Shown: positions 14,492 to 23,302 of the stretch, one piece after another
Layout of the letters: each line of letters opens with the position of its first letter
Numbering within the stretch: the stretch's first letter is position 1
Assembly: GCF_000382385.1 (NCBI RefSeq)
Contig: NZ_KB908324.1
Span: 1-64,000, forward strand
Length of the DNA stretch: 64,000 nucleotides
Direction of reading: 5' to 3'
DNA from: Segatella maculosa DSM 19339 = JCM 15638
Lineage (GTDB): Bacteria; Bacteroidota; Bacteroidia; Bacteroidales; Bacteroidaceae
Program-made: the position numbers and the translations under genes
Notes under the pieces: generated by a model
The model's input: the letters and a program-made list of their open reading frames with translations, nothing else
What the model was told of the DNA's origin: nothing
The model's database searches: none

Positions 14492-17164
14492 GTTTGTAGG
14501 TGTCTGTATCAGCCTTTTCCTGATGCATTCCACAAACCGTGACAGGGCAACAGGCTTGCGTTGACCATGGTAATCCACACGGAAACAACTTTGCATCACC
14601 ATCAATCGCTTCTTGCTTCGGGTGATGGCAACATAGAGTTTGCGTGCATCTTCGGCCACTTGTGCCGGGTTTTGCAAGCCATAATAGTTGGGATAACGCC
14701 CTTCAATCACATCAAACACGATGATATTATCAAACTCCAAACCTTTCGCTTTGTGCACTGTTGTGACGAAAATCTTATCATCTATCGTCTTGCTTCCGCA
14801 GAGATCGGCCTCTTTCAGCGTGTTCATTTCGAGGATATGACGCCCTATCTGCTCACCGAGAGCTGTTGATTCGTCGGGCCGAAGCAGGTCGGAAGCCACA
14901 TAACGGAAGATATAATCCACCGTTGGCAGGGGCTGAATGAGATGTTCTTCGACCCATGTCCGATAGAGATAGCGCATCTCTTCGACCAGTATATCGGCCT
15001 TTCCCGACTCCTGCCACAGTTCGGCAAGCGTGTGACGATAGTGGGGAAGATAGTTGTTTCTTAGGATGCTAATCCGTTCCTGCACGCTTTTTTGCTCGCA
15101 GAACCGCTGCTGTTCGGCCACGATTTCCTTTGCCTTATCATGGCAAAAGGTCACCAATGAGCGTGTAGCCCCCACGTCGGCATCGGCCAGATGGCTATTT
15201 TCTCCCTCTAAATGCAACACTTCGAGCAAATACTTCAGTTTATATTGTCGAAGTCCGGGGCGTAGCAAACGAATCAGTTCCAGGCTGTCAAGATAGTCCT
15301 CCAACTCTTTTGGCAAGGCCGTTTCGGGCATTTCGCGCAATAGATTGTTGCGTAAAATGTGAATATCATAGTCGGCATTGTGTCCCAAAAGCACTGTCCC
15401 ACGGGCGTAATCCACGAAGCGTTGCAGGACCTCTTTACGTGGAAGAAGCCGTTGATGGCGGCGTTCTTCGATGATAGGATTGACGATATCGCCGAGCATT
15501 TCGGGTATCTCGCGGTCGCTTTCCAAGTGAAATGACAACGCAGAACCCGGCACAATGGCTCCGTTTTTCAGCTGAACAGCAGCGATTTGTACGATGTCTT
15601 CGCAATGCACATCAAGTCCTGTTGTCTCGGTATCAAAGATGGTTATCGTCTCATTCTCATAGGCATTGACGAACCTTTCGATATAGGTTTGCCCGTCATC
15701 GCGCAGGAAGTCGCTCGGCAGAAGAGCTCTGTCAGCACACGAACGCACGAACCTTCGCGCGGCATTCGGTGTGCGGAACACCTGCATGCCCTCAAGAATG
15801 CGTGCCCAAGCAATAAAGTTATGGGCGTTGTTCATCACGGAAAGATGGGCAAAAAGCAGTTTTATCTGTGGCGAAGCAAAGAGATCATCGCCCGAAACCT
15901 TGAAATGTTGCAGGCCCAACTGCTTCAAACCGGAGCTCACTCCGTCGGCATCATGGTTGGAATTGACGATGATAGCCGTAGTATCTTCGGGGAAATCACG
16001 CTGCAAACGCGCTGCCTGTTGGGCGGCATCCATATACTCCGTGTCGATAGTGTCAGAGGGATAAAGTTGCAATTCGTTGCCTATCACGGGCGGATCGTAG
16101 TCGGTCGAGGGTAGTAAATCGGCCGGAATGCAAAGCTGTTCGGCCGCATATAGGTTGAAAAGGTCGAGCAGATACTTCGGCGAACGATGGTTTCGGTCGA
16201 GCGAATGAATTTGGTTTGCACAGCGATTGCGCAGAAAATCGAGTGTTGACAGCTTGGCCCCCATGAACGAAAAGATGCTTTGTTGCGGGTCACCAAGGTA
16301 AATCACGCACACTTTCTGCTCGTTGTTGTCGGCCGTCATGGCATCGATGAGGGCCAATTGCAAGGGATTCAAGTCCTGAACCTCGTCCACCTGAATCCAC
16401 CGATAACGTGGCAACAGGTCGCGATGTTCATAAGCCAGCAACAGGATATCCTCGAAATCAAGCAGACGGTTGGCTGCTTTGTAGCGTTCATATCGGCGGG
16501 CCAGCTGCATTTTTTGCAGCATATTGAATACCAACTGTTGCGCTCCGAGGTCGCTGCAAGCGTCACGATAGGTATCGGCATGGGCATAAATGTCGCTCAT
16601 CATGGCTGCCGTGAAATCCTTGTCTTGCGCTTTACAGAGGGTCCGCAAGGCTTGAATATCGTCCGACGACAAGCAATCGGGGTGCATACGCAGGTCGCGT
16701 GGGTGCGCATTTTCAATCTGAAACATGAGATGCGAAAGCTGCATGGCCTCCATATATCGGCCGCGGCGCCGATAGTTTACCCCGACTTGCCCCTCGTCAT
16801 CACCCGCAAAGTCACACAGGATGCTCAACACGTCGTCGTCATCAATGATAGATGTGGACGCCGGAACAAGACCTTTGTCGAACAAGAAGCGTGAACAAAA
16901 GCGGTGAACATTGCCGATGAAGAGATCGTCGGCAGCCACGTCGAGCCGCTGTCCCACCCGTTCTTGCATGCCACGTGCGGCCCGATTGGTGAACGTAAGA
17001 CACAACATGTCGGCGAAAGTCACCCCCGCGGCATGGGCACGTGCCACACGTTCGGCCAGTATCTGCGTTTTTCCGCAACCCGGAGCGGCTAAAACAAGGT
17101 GATAACCCTCGGATAATTCGATGACTTTCTCTTGTGAACGGTCAGGCGTAAAAGTGTTGTCCAT
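14459..17164 (-). CDS. UvrD/Rep-type helicase with inserted DEDDh exonuclease domain
   Basis: 901 residues. Helicase motif I is APGCGKTQ (residues ~27-34) and motif II is VDEVQD (~261-266). At ~508-690 a complete DnaQ-like exonuclease is inserted (IFDTETTGLD, LLGHNADYDIH, HLADADVGATRS), after which helicase motifs resume with TVHKAKGLEFDN (~803) and KLYVAITRSKKRLM. Both activities therefore sit on one chain: 3'-5' unwinding and 3'-5' digestion of DNA. A repair or fork-restart role is likely. The C-terminal PTNTHSDPSKGRE comes from a palindromic repeat. It starts 88 bases from the MATE gene end on the same strand. Confidence 0.85.
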   Translation of the reverse strand: MDNTFTPDRSQEKVIELSEGYHLVLAAPGCGKTQILAERVARAHAAGVTFADMLCLTFTNRAARGMQERVGQRLDVAADDLFIGNVHRFCSRFLFDKGLVPASTSIIDDDDVLSILCDFAGDDEGQVGVNYRRRGRYMEAMQLSHLMFQIENAHPRDLRMHPDCLSSDDIQALRTLCKAQDKDFTAAMMSDIYAHADTYRDACSDLGAQQLVFNMLQKMQLARRYERYKAANRLLDFEDILLLAYEHRDLLPRYRWIQVDEVQDLNPLQLALIDAMTADNNEQKVCVIYLGDPQQSIFSFMGAKLSTLDFLRNRCANQIHSLDRNHRSPKYLLDLFNLYAAEQLCIPADLLPSTDYDPPVIGNELQLYPSDTIDTEYMDAAQQAARLQRDFPEDTTAIIVNSNHDADGVSSGLKQLGLQHFKVSGDDLFASPQIKLLFAHLSVMNNAHNFIAWARILEGMQVFRTPNAARRFVRSCADRALLPSDFLRDDGQTYIERFVNAYENETITIFDTETTGLDVHCEDIVQIAAVQLKNGAIVPGSALSFHLESDREIPEMLGDIVNPIIEERRHQRLLPRKEVLQRFVDYARGTVLLGHNADYDIHILRNNLLREMPETALPKELEDYLDSLELIRLLRPGLRQYKLKYLLEVLHLEGENSHLADADVGATRSLVTFCHDKAKEIVAEQQRFCEQKSVQERISILRNNYLPHYRHTLAELWQESGKADILVEEMRYLYRTWVEEHLIQPLPTVDYIFRYVASDLLRPDESTALGEQIGRHILEMNTLKEADLCGSKTIDDKIFVTTVHKAKGLEFDNIIVFDVIEGRYPNYYGLQNPAQVAEDARKLYVAITRSKKRLMVMQSCFRVDYHGQRKPVALSRFVECIRKRLIQTPTNTHSDPSKGRE

Positions 17165-17252
17165 GCTTGCAAAGATAATATTTAAAGGTGAAAAAGTAAA
17201 AGTAAAAAGGTAAATCCTCCCTCATTTGTTTCTATCGAACAAAAAAATCCCG

Positions 17253-18587
17253 CTAAACATGCATCTCCCGAAAGGCGGAAAAGACAATGGGAATAGTCAC
17301 GAGTAGCGAAACAAAATCGCTGCAAGCCTGACATATCTCTACACCCAACAGGCCGAAGCAATGCGGAAGCACAAGTATCAAGGGAATAAAAAACAGCCCT
17401 TGGCGCGAAGCCGCAAGGATATTGGCCTGTAATGTCTTGCGACAAGTCTGCATCATCATGTTGGCCATGATCATGAAAGACCAGAAAGGAAAGCTCAAAA
17501 GCTGGTATCTCAGGGCGGGAATACCTATGGATATAACGTCAACATCATTGCGGAAGAGTCCGATAGCGCGGTCGCTGAAGGCAAAAAGCACCACGGACCA
17601 GAAGAGAAGAAAAGCCGTTCCGACCTTCACACAAAACCAAAATCCGGCTTTCACACGTTCATAATGCCGGGCGCCATAACTGAACCCGCACATCGGTTGA
17701 TAGCCTTGTCCAAGCCCAATGATGACACTAAAGATGAACATCACGATGCGATTGACGATGCTCATGGCTGCAATTGCGGCATCACCAAACTGAGATGCAC
17801 TCACATTCAAGGCGATAGTGGCTATGCTTGCAAGGCCTTGTCGCGAGATGGAAGGAGTGCCGCCAGCGATGATTTCCTTGACAAACAGCCAACGATGTGA
17901 GAAGTTTCGGGGCGTATAATGAATGATATCCTTGTGCAGACTCATGCGAAACATCACCGCAAAACCAACTATCTGGCCAATCACAGTGGCTATGGCTGCA
18001 CCCCTTATTCCCATGCCCAAACCGAAGATAAAGAGTGGGTCGAGCATGCAATTCAGCAGAGCGCCGACAATAATTCCATACATGGAATAACGCGCATAGC
18101 CCTGAAATCGCATCTGATTATTCATGCAAAGCGTGCACATAAGGAATGGGGTTCCAAGCAGAGAGAAACCAAGATATTGACGCGTGTAGGGCAGAATGGT
18201 AGGTGTACTGCCTAAGATGACGGAGATTTTGTCGAGAAACAGCAGACCAAGAACCACAAGAACTATCGAGAAGATGAGAGTATAGCCGAGTGCGGTACTG
18301 GCCATTTGCTTCGCACTTTCACGGTTCCGAGCCCCCAGCTGACGCGAGATATAATTGCCGGAACCGTTGCCGAAGAAGAAAGAAAAGGCCTGAATGAAAA
18401 ACATCAACGAGAAAACAATGCCCACAGCAGCCGTGGCTTGCGTATCGATTTGGCCCACGAAGTAAGTGTCAACGATGTTATACAGATTGGTAATGAGCAT
18501 CGATATGATGGTCGGGACGGCCATTGTCCCAATCACTTTCGGTATCGGTTCCTCGGTAAGGAACGTAAAATTATCCTCGCGTTGCAT
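17253..18587 (-). CDS. MATE-family efflux transporter
   Basis: 444 residues with about twelve membrane segments in two halves. MAVPTIISMLITNLYNIVDT and GNGSGNYISRQLGA in the first half and the related GLASIATIALNVSASQFG in the second half match the MATE family, which expels cationic drugs or metabolites using sodium or proton gradients. It is not disrupted. The upstream region holds a 41-bp minisatellite. Confidence 0.88.
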   Translation of the reverse strand: MQREDNFTFLTEEPIPKVIGTMAVPTIISMLITNLYNIVDTYFVGQIDTQATAAVGIVFSLMFFIQAFSFFFGNGSGNYISRQLGARNRESAKQMASTALGYTLIFSIVLVVLGLLFLDKISVILGSTPTILPYTRQYLGFSLLGTPFLMCTLCMNNQMRFQGYARYSMYGIIVGALLNCMLDPLFIFGLGMGIRGAAIATVIGQIVGFAVMFRMSLHKDIIHYTPRNFSHRWLFVKEIIAGGTPSISRQGLASIATIALNVSASQFGDAAIAAMSIVNRIVMFIFSVIIGLGQGYQPMCGFSYGARHYERVKAGFWFCVKVGTAFLLFWSVVLFAFSDRAIGLFRNDVDVISIGIPALRYQLLSFPFWSFMIMANMMMQTCRKTLQANILAASRQGLFFIPLILVLPHCFGLLGVEICQACSDFVSLLVTIPIVFSAFREMHV

Positions 18588-18921
18588 GAATTGGCAGATG
18601 GTATGGCAAATATACGATTATTTTCTGACGAAGCCAACTTTTCCATCCGATATTGTTGAAAGCATGACCCCATACTTGCGCTTTTCCATGATGAGGAAGT
18701 TCGTGCTGCGCTCTACCCTATGTAAGTTCGATATAAGCCCTATGGAGAAAAATAGGAAAAACTGCGTCTCTAAAGCAATCGGATTAACGGAAAATGAAAA
18801 AAGAACGCCCGTCCGACGGCTCGGAAGATAGTAAAATGTAAAGAGAAAGTTCGTCTTCCATGGAAGAAGATAAAAAATGTAAAGGGAAAGTTTTTCTTGC
18901 AAACGTCAAAACATAACAGGT
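18588..18921. other. Gene-free stretch before the 41-bp repeats
   Basis: No supportable gene. Near the end, GGAAAGTTTTTCTTGCAAACGT at 18880-18910 looks like a degenerate first unit of the following tandem array. Confidence 0.5.
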
Positions 18922-19195
18922 GTTAGATGCCCCGCTGGGGCAAACGCCAAACCAAAAGGAAAGTTAAATGCCCCGCCGGGGCAAACGTTAAACCGAAAGG
19001 AAAGTTAAATGCTCGGCTGGGGTAAACGTCAAACCAAAAAGAAAGTTAAATGCCAGGCTGGAGCAAACGCTAAACCAAAAGGAAAGTTAAATGCTCGGCT
19101 GGGGCAAACGTCAAACGAAAAGGAAAGTTAAATGCTCGGCTGAGGCAAACGTTAAACCAAAAGGAAAGTTAAATGCCCCGCCGGGGCTGCTTCCA
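18922..19195. repeat. 41-bp tandem repeat array (seven units)
   Basis: Units begin with GTTAAATG (first one GTTAGATG) at 18922, 18963, 19004, 19045, 19086, 19127 and 19168, an exact 41-base spacing. Each unit has a GC palindrome, GCCCCGCCGGGGC or a variant such as GCTCGGCTGGGGC, then AAACGTTAAACC and AAAAGGAAA. The units directly abut, without unique spacers. The period is not a multiple of three, so it is not a protein repeat. It lies between two divergent genes. Confidence 0.9.
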
Positions 19196-19287
19196 ACAGG
19201 GAGAACAACTCTTACGACCGTCCATTAAGAAATTGCACTTCTAACTTGAGTGTTCACTTGTTTTTAGTTTTTTTAGTGGCATTCTTA

Positions 19288-19317
19288 CTTGTTTTCGACT
19301 GGAAAGTCGTATCTTTG
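19288..19317 (+). promoter_or_regulatory. Promoter upstream of the lytic transglycosylase gene
   Basis: CTTG (19288-19291), an 18-base spacer and TATCTTTG (19310-19317). The gene starts at 19469, leaving a leader of about 145 bases. Confidence 0.5.
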
Positions 19318-19468
19318 CGGGCGATAAATAAAGAGAATAGTACATCTTTTATTGTGCTATACTTAGTATCTAACGGGGCTGAGGTCATTGTTTCAACTTT
19401 TTCTCACACAGACATTGATCGCGGGTATTTTGCTTTCCTTATTACTCAGGCTCCATAAAATAATAAGT

Positions 19469-19903
19469 ATGAAGAGAAAAAACAAGATTGTATTGTTGAT
19501 ATTTAGTGTAATGATGTTGTTCCCTGTGTTCTGCTGTGGAGCGGAACCGGCGGAGAATGCGAAAAAGGTTGATTGGAATCCGATTATGGATGCCATCATC
19601 CAAGTTGAGAGTAACGGAAATAGACGTGCGAGGAGTGGTTCTTCTGTTGGTGCAATGCAGATTACTCCGATTTTAGTGGCTGAATGTAATCAGATACTTA
19701 AGAAAAGGAAAAGTAAAAGAAGATATAAGTTGTCTGATCGTTTCAGCATTGCGAAATCGAAGGAAATGTTTTTGCTGATACAATCGTATCACAATCCGCT
19801 CAACAGCATCGAGACAGCGATTCGATCGTGGAACGGTGGCATTCATTTCAGCGTGGAGAAGACGCAACGATACTTTGAGAAGGTTATGAATCTTTTGAAA
19901 TAG
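19469..19903 (+). CDS. SLT-type lytic transglycosylase
   Basis: 144 residues from MKRKNKIVLLIFSVMMLF; an upstream in-frame ATG would bury the signal peptide, so 19469 is chosen. The signal peptide is followed by a compact SLT domain: IIQVESNGNRRARSGSSVGA with Glu47 as the catalytic acid, MQITP, and IRSWNGG near the end. Such enzymes cut peptidoglycan between MurNAc and GlcNAc in the periplasm. It is short for the family and lacks extra binding domains. A terminator follows directly. Confidence 0.75.
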   Translation: MKRKNKIVLLIFSVMMLFPVFCCGAEPAENAKKVDWNPIMDAIIQVESNGNRRARSGSSVGAMQITPILVAECNQILKKRKSKRRYKLSDRFSIAKSKEMFLLIQSYHNPLNSIETAIRSWNGGIHFSVEKTQRYFEKVMNLLK

Positions 19904-19919
19904 CCTGATATTTTGATAA

Positions 19920-19955
19920 GGCCTGACTGCCAATAACAGTCAGGCTTTATTTTTT
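19920..19955 (+). terminator. Terminator after the transglycosylase gene
   Basis: AAGGCCTGACTG pairs with CAGTCAGGCTTT (19937-19948), followed by a T-rich tail (ATTTTTTG). It begins 17 bases past the stop codon. Confidence 0.8.
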
Positions 19956-20014
19956 GTGCTCTTCTTTCTTGCTAATTAATCTTAATATAGTTTCCGTTTC
20001 AGCAACTTTTGCCT

Positions 20015-20022
20015 TATTTTTG
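20015..20022 (+). promoter_or_regulatory. -7 element of the lemA operon
   Basis: TATTTTTG, 31 bases before the lemA ATG. A weak TTTC lies 20 bases upstream. Confidence 0.4.
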
Positions 20023-20053
20023 TAGTCAGAAGTGCAATTAAAAGATTTAGATT

Positions 20054-20614
20054 ATGACAGGAATCATTGTTTTGGTAGTCATTGTACTACTTGTTGTTTG
20101 GGGAATTTCGATTTACAATAATCTTGTGAAGCTGAGGAACAATCGTGAGAACGCGTTTGCAAACATTGATGTGCAGTTGAAACAGCGTCACGACTTGGTG
20201 CCGCAGTTGGTTGCAACGGTGAAGGGATATGCCGATCACGAGAAAGAGGTTCTTACGCGTGTGACCGCTGCACGCTCGGCAGCGATGAATGCCACGAGTA
20301 TTGATGATAAAATCACAGCAGAGAATGCGTTGACGAGTGCTTTGTCGGGATTGAAAGTTTCTTTGGAGGCTTATCCAGAGCTGAAGGCCAATGAGAATTT
20401 CCTTCAGTTGCAGAACGAATTGTCGGATATAGAGAATAAGTTGGCTGCCGTGCGCAGGTTCTTTAATTCTACCACGCGTGAGTTGAACAATGCCGTGCAG
20501 ACTTTCCCCTCGAACTTGTTTGCAAGTATGTTTGGATTCAAGAAAGAAACGATGTTTGAAATACCCACAGAACAGCGCGAGGAAATGGATAAAGCACCCG
20601 AAGTTAAGTTCTGA
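20054..20614 (+). CDS. lemA: LemA family protein
   Basis: 186 residues. An N-terminal membrane segment (IIVLVVIVLLVVWGISIYNN) is followed by the helical LemA bundle: RNNRENAFANIDVQLKQRHD, LVPQLVATVKGYADHEKEVL, LQNELSDIENKLAAVRRFFN and FPSNLFASMFGF. Known as a conserved membrane-anchored protein of unclear function, commonly next to an HtpX-like protease, exactly as here (six-base gap). The pair is probably an envelope quality-control unit. Confidence 0.92.
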   Translation: MTGIIVLVVIVLLVVWGISIYNNLVKLRNNRENAFANIDVQLKQRHDLVPQLVATVKGYADHEKEVLTRVTAARSAAMNATSIDDKITAENALTSALSGLKVSLEAYPELKANENFLQLQNELSDIENKLAAVRRFFNSTTRELNNAVQTFPSNLFASMFGFKKETMFEIPTEQREEMDKAPEVKF

Positions 20615-20619
20615 TACCT

Positions 20620-21624
20620 ATGAGATATGTAGGAATGCAGACCCAAATCAGGCGCAACAACACGCTGAGCATCGTGTTGTTGCTGATGTTCCCGGTCATC
20701 ATCTTGGTCATGGATTGGGTCTTTCTTGCAGCTTTGAATTATTTCGGTGGCGGATCTTATAATGAATATGACGAATTGGTGTATCGGTTGGATGTCAACA
20801 CGGTGAACCAAATATTCATCACGACGGTTCCATGGATTATTGTCGGCGTTTCGGTTTGGTTTACCGTGGCCTATTTCAGCAATGTGTCCATGATTCAGCA
20901 GGCCACAGGGGCCCGTCCGGTCAGCCGAAAAGAGAATCCACGTCTGTATAACATCGTGGAAAATCTTTGCATGACCTGCAATATGGACATGCCGAAGATT
21001 AATGTCGTTGATGATCCGCAGCTGAATGCCTTTGCCAGCGGTATCAATCCAAAGAGCTATACCGTGACGGTTACAACCGGACTGATGAACCTGCTTGATG
21101 ACGATGAGCTGGCTGGCGTTTTGGGCCATGAGTTAACGCATATCCGCAACCATGATACGAAGCTACTTGTGACGAGTATCGTGTTCGTCGGCATCGTTTC
21201 GACAGTGATGTCGCTTGCCGTGCAGATGATGTATCAGTCGTTGTGGCACAGTGGTGGTCGTAGACGCGGTAACAACAAGGAAGGTGGCGGTCTGTCCATC
21301 GTTCTTATCTTGCTGATTGGCGTCGTGTGTTGTGCCATCGCCTACATCTTCACCTTGCTCACCCGTTTTGCAATCTCCCGCAAGCGTGAGTATATGGCCG
21401 ATGCAGGTGGAGCCGAGCTTTGTGGTAATCCACTTGCGTTGGCATCTGCATTGCGCAAGATATCGGGTAATCCCGGACTTGACAACGTGAAGCGGGCAGA
21501 TGTGGCCCAACTCTTTATCATTCAGCCCGACGAGATGAAGCAAGGACTGTTGAGTTTCATGAATTCGCTGTTCAGTACGCACCCGGATACGGAAAAACGT
21601 ATTGCCATTCTTGAACAATTCTGA
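20620..21624 (+). CDS. M48 (HtpX-like) membrane metalloprotease
   Basis: 334 residues. Two N-terminal membrane segments precede the zinc site HELTH (His170, Glu171, His174) in GVLGHELTHIRNHD; the third ligand is likely the Glu of REYMADAGGAEL after two further membrane segments. M48 proteases degrade damaged membrane proteins. The insert GGRRRGNNKEGGG after the active site is a flexible loop. Cotranscribed with lemA. Confidence 0.9.
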   Translation: MRYVGMQTQIRRNNTLSIVLLLMFPVIILVMDWVFLAALNYFGGGSYNEYDELVYRLDVNTVNQIFITTVPWIIVGVSVWFTVAYFSNVSMIQQATGARPVSRKENPRLYNIVENLCMTCNMDMPKINVVDDPQLNAFASGINPKSYTVTVTTGLMNLLDDDELAGVLGHELTHIRNHDTKLLVTSIVFVGIVSTVMSLAVQMMYQSLWHSGGRRRGNNKEGGGLSIVLILLIGVVCCAIAYIFTLLTRFAISRKREYMADAGGAELCGNPLALASALRKISGNPGLDNVKRADVAQLFIIQPDEMKQGLLSFMNSLFSTHPDTEKRIAILEQF

Positions 21625-21629
21625 AGCGT

Positions 21630-22316
21630 ATGCACTCGTCAATCACCAAATGTTTCGTCCTTCTTGTTGCTATGTTGTGTTCGCCATTGCAAAGTCATGG
21701 TCAACAAGACACTTGGAATACCGAACATTATCGCAATCGTATGGAAGTATTCTCGAAGGAGCGTGCCATCGATAGCACAGATATCGTTATGTTGGGCAAC
21801 AGTCTTACGGAATTTGGTGGCGATTGGAACAAATTGCTTGGTCGAAAACACGTGCGCAACCGGGGTATCATGGGCGACAACATCGATGGCGTGATGAACC
21901 GTTTGGACGCCATTCTTGCCCGGAAGCCCAAGGTCATCATCGTAATGATAGGCATCAATGACCTCAGTCAGGGTCTCTCTGCCGATCGGGTTTTCGAGAA
22001 ATATCAGCGAATGATAGACAAGATATGGGCGCATGCCGCGGATATCAAACTCTATGTACAAAGCCTGCTGCCCATCAATGAGTCTTTCAATCGCTATGAA
22101 ACCTTGAAGGGCAAGACCGATATCGTAGCCATGCTGAATGTGAAACTGCGACATTATTGTGAGCGCAACCATATTTCGTATATTAATCTCTTCAAGGATT
22201 TTGTGTATCATGGTACAAATGAGATGCGTCGTTCGCTCACTTCTGACGGTTTGCATCTGACACCTGTCGGCTATAAGCTGTGGGCTTTCAGGGTAAGGAA
22301 CGTGTTGAAAGAGTAG
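21630..22316 (+). CDS. SGNH/GDSL-family hydrolase
   Basis: 228 residues with a signal peptide (FVLLVAMLCSPLQSHGQ). SGNH blocks are visible: VMLGNSLTEFGG with nucleophile Ser58, NRGIMGDNIDG, IVMIGINDLS, and SDGLHLTP with Asp206 and His209. It is a periplasmic esterase, perhaps removing acetyl groups from sugars, and resembles PAF-acetylhydrolase-like members. It starts six bases after the protease gene and is the last host gene before the prophage. Confidence 0.88.
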   Translation: MHSSITKCFVLLVAMLCSPLQSHGQQDTWNTEHYRNRMEVFSKERAIDSTDIVMLGNSLTEFGGDWNKLLGRKHVRNRGIMGDNIDGVMNRLDAILARKPKVIIVMIGINDLSQGLSADRVFEKYQRMIDKIWAHAADIKLYVQSLLPINESFNRYETLKGKTDIVAMLNVKLRHYCERNHISYINLFKDFVYHGTNEMRRSLTSDGLHLTPVGYKLWAFRVRNVLKE

Positions 22317-22340
22317 AGGTGGGGTTGGACTCTTTTCATC

Positions 22341-22521
22341 GTGTCCCTCTCTTGTCCGATATGTGATAAAAAACATTCGGGAAAGCCTTATATAAGCATT
22401 CCCGAATGATATTGGTTGCGGAGGCAAGAGCATATCATTTTTTTTGTCATGCTATAAACATTACCTCCGCATGACCGCATCAGAAGTGAAAGCTTAATTT
22501 TTGTGTCCCGTCTTTGTCCGA
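22341..22521. other. Chromosome-prophage junction region with imperfect direct repeats and hairpins
   Basis: GTGTCCCTCTCTTGTCCGA (22341-22359) and GTGTCCCGTCTTTGTCCGA (22503-22521) are 19-base direct repeats agreeing at about 15 positions. Between them lie two hairpins: CATTCGGGAA/TTCCCGAATG (22374-22408), and TGCGGAGG/CCTCCGCA (22417-22424 with 22464-22471) with an inner AGCAT/ATGCT stem. Host-type genes end to the left and phage genes start to the right, so this may hold the left attachment site. The partner site is outside the window. Confidence 0.4.
22366..22408 (-). terminator. Leftward terminator past the repressor gene
   Basis: On the minus strand the 10-bp CATTCGGGAA/TTCCCGAATG hairpin is followed by TTTTTTATC. 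It lies about 140 bases past the repressor stop. On the plus strand it has no T-run, though it may also end the SGNH transcript. Confidence 0.5.
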
Positions 22522-22549
22522 GTTTCTTAAAATTTAATCTTTACTTAAT

Positions 22550-22963
22550 TTATTGATTGCTACCGACTTTAACGATACTTACAAGCGTTTCGTTCATCTG
22601 TTGTAAGTTCTTTATACGTTCGTCTTTTTCTTCAATCAGCATCTTCAAAGCCTTAATTTCTGACTTTAATTCAAGTGTTGCTTGTTCAACAACTATACTC
22701 TTTATATCATTATTTTTTCCTTGACTTTGAGGAGTGTCGTCTTGTTCTTTATTTTCTATTTCAAATAGGGATTGAATAGGTACCTGCAAGATATTGCATA
22801 CCTTGCATATCTTTTCTGCACCCATTTTTGTAGAAAAGAAACTTTTTAGGTCAACATGCGTGCCAGTTCCTCCGTAATATTCACGCATAAACTGTCTTTC
22901 TGACATACCTGAGAGTTTAATCGCCTCTCTGATAAGTTCTAAGCTGATCTGTTTGTACTTCAT
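22550..22963 (-). CDS. Candidate phage repressor (HTH plus coiled coil)
   Basis: 137 residues. The first ~65 (LIREAIKLSGMSERQFMREY, then MGAEKICKVCNILQVPIQSL) fit a Cro/CI-type helix-turn-helix that ends in a typical IxxLFE. The second half (ELKSEIKALKMLIEEKDERI KNLQQMNETL, split here) is a coiled coil for dimerisation. It is the only leftward gene at the phage left end and faces the early operon across 126 bases holding two direct repeats and a good promoter, the layout of a lysogeny switch. Confidence 0.65.
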   Translation of the reverse strand: MKYKQISLELIREAIKLSGMSERQFMREYYGGTGTHVDLKSFFSTKMGAEKICKVCNILQVPIQSLFEIENKEQDDTPQSQGKNNDIKSIVVEQATLELKSEIKALKMLIEEKDERIKNLQQMNETLVSIVKVGSNQ

Positions 22964-22979
22964 AACATTAATATTAGTT

Positions 22980-23014
22980 AAATATCCTCGAATGCAAGGA
23001 AAAATATCCTCAAA
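22980..23014. promoter_or_regulatory. Two direct repeats, likely repressor operators
   Basis: AAATATCCTCGAA at 22980-22992 and AAATATCCTCAAA at 23002-23014 are 22 bases apart, close to two helical turns. They lie between the leftward repressor start and the -33 element of the rightward early promoter. Confidence 0.5.
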
Positions 23015-23016
23015 CT

Positions 23017-23048
23017 CTTGGAATTATGATTTAATTAATATAGATTTG
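23017..23048 (+). promoter_or_regulatory. Early rightward phage promoter
   Basis: CTTG (23017-23020), a 20-base spacer and TAGATTTG (23041-23048). It abuts the second operator-like repeat, so a bound repressor would cover the -33 region. The first gene starts at 23090. Confidence 0.6.
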
Positions 23049-23089
23049 CACACAAAATTAATATAAAGAATTTATAAATACAAGCAATT

Positions 23090-23302
23090 ATGAGCAAAAA
23101 AGGCATCTTAAACCCTCAGGATTTCTACAGGGGGCTTAACAGAAAAGAAAAGGGAAAGTTTCTTCTGTATCTCTCACAGAGATTTAGCTATCCAAGTTCG
23201 ACTATCTCAGCTAAGTTGCGCGAAAATCCTATATCTGAATTGCGCAAGGATGAGTATGAGAATATCGTGGCTACAATAGAGAGCGGGATATGGAAGGATT
23301 AG
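23090..23302 (+). CDS. Small hypothetical phage protein
   Basis: 70 residues, first gene of the early operon (MSKKGILNPQDFYRGLNRKE). It is basic and helical, with a possible helix-turn-helix in FSYPSSTISAKLRENPIS, so it could be a small Cro-like DNA binder. No family recognised. It overlaps the next gene by 13 bases. Confidence 0.55.
   Translation: MSKKGILNPQDFYRGLNRKEKGKFLLYLSQRFSYPSSTISAKLRENPISELRKDEYENIVATIESGIWKD

Noticed and set aside
18922..19195. CRISPR array
   Set aside because: Units of 41 bases abut and vary only by point changes; there are no unique spacers between fixed repeats and no cas genes in the window.
20404..21129. 241-codon leftward ORF across lemA and the M48 gene
   Set aside because: Shadow of two well-supported genes; the translation has no recognisable motif.
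21639..22433. 264-codon leftward ORF across the SGNH gene
   Set aside because: Antisense shadow of a gene with all SGNH blocks.
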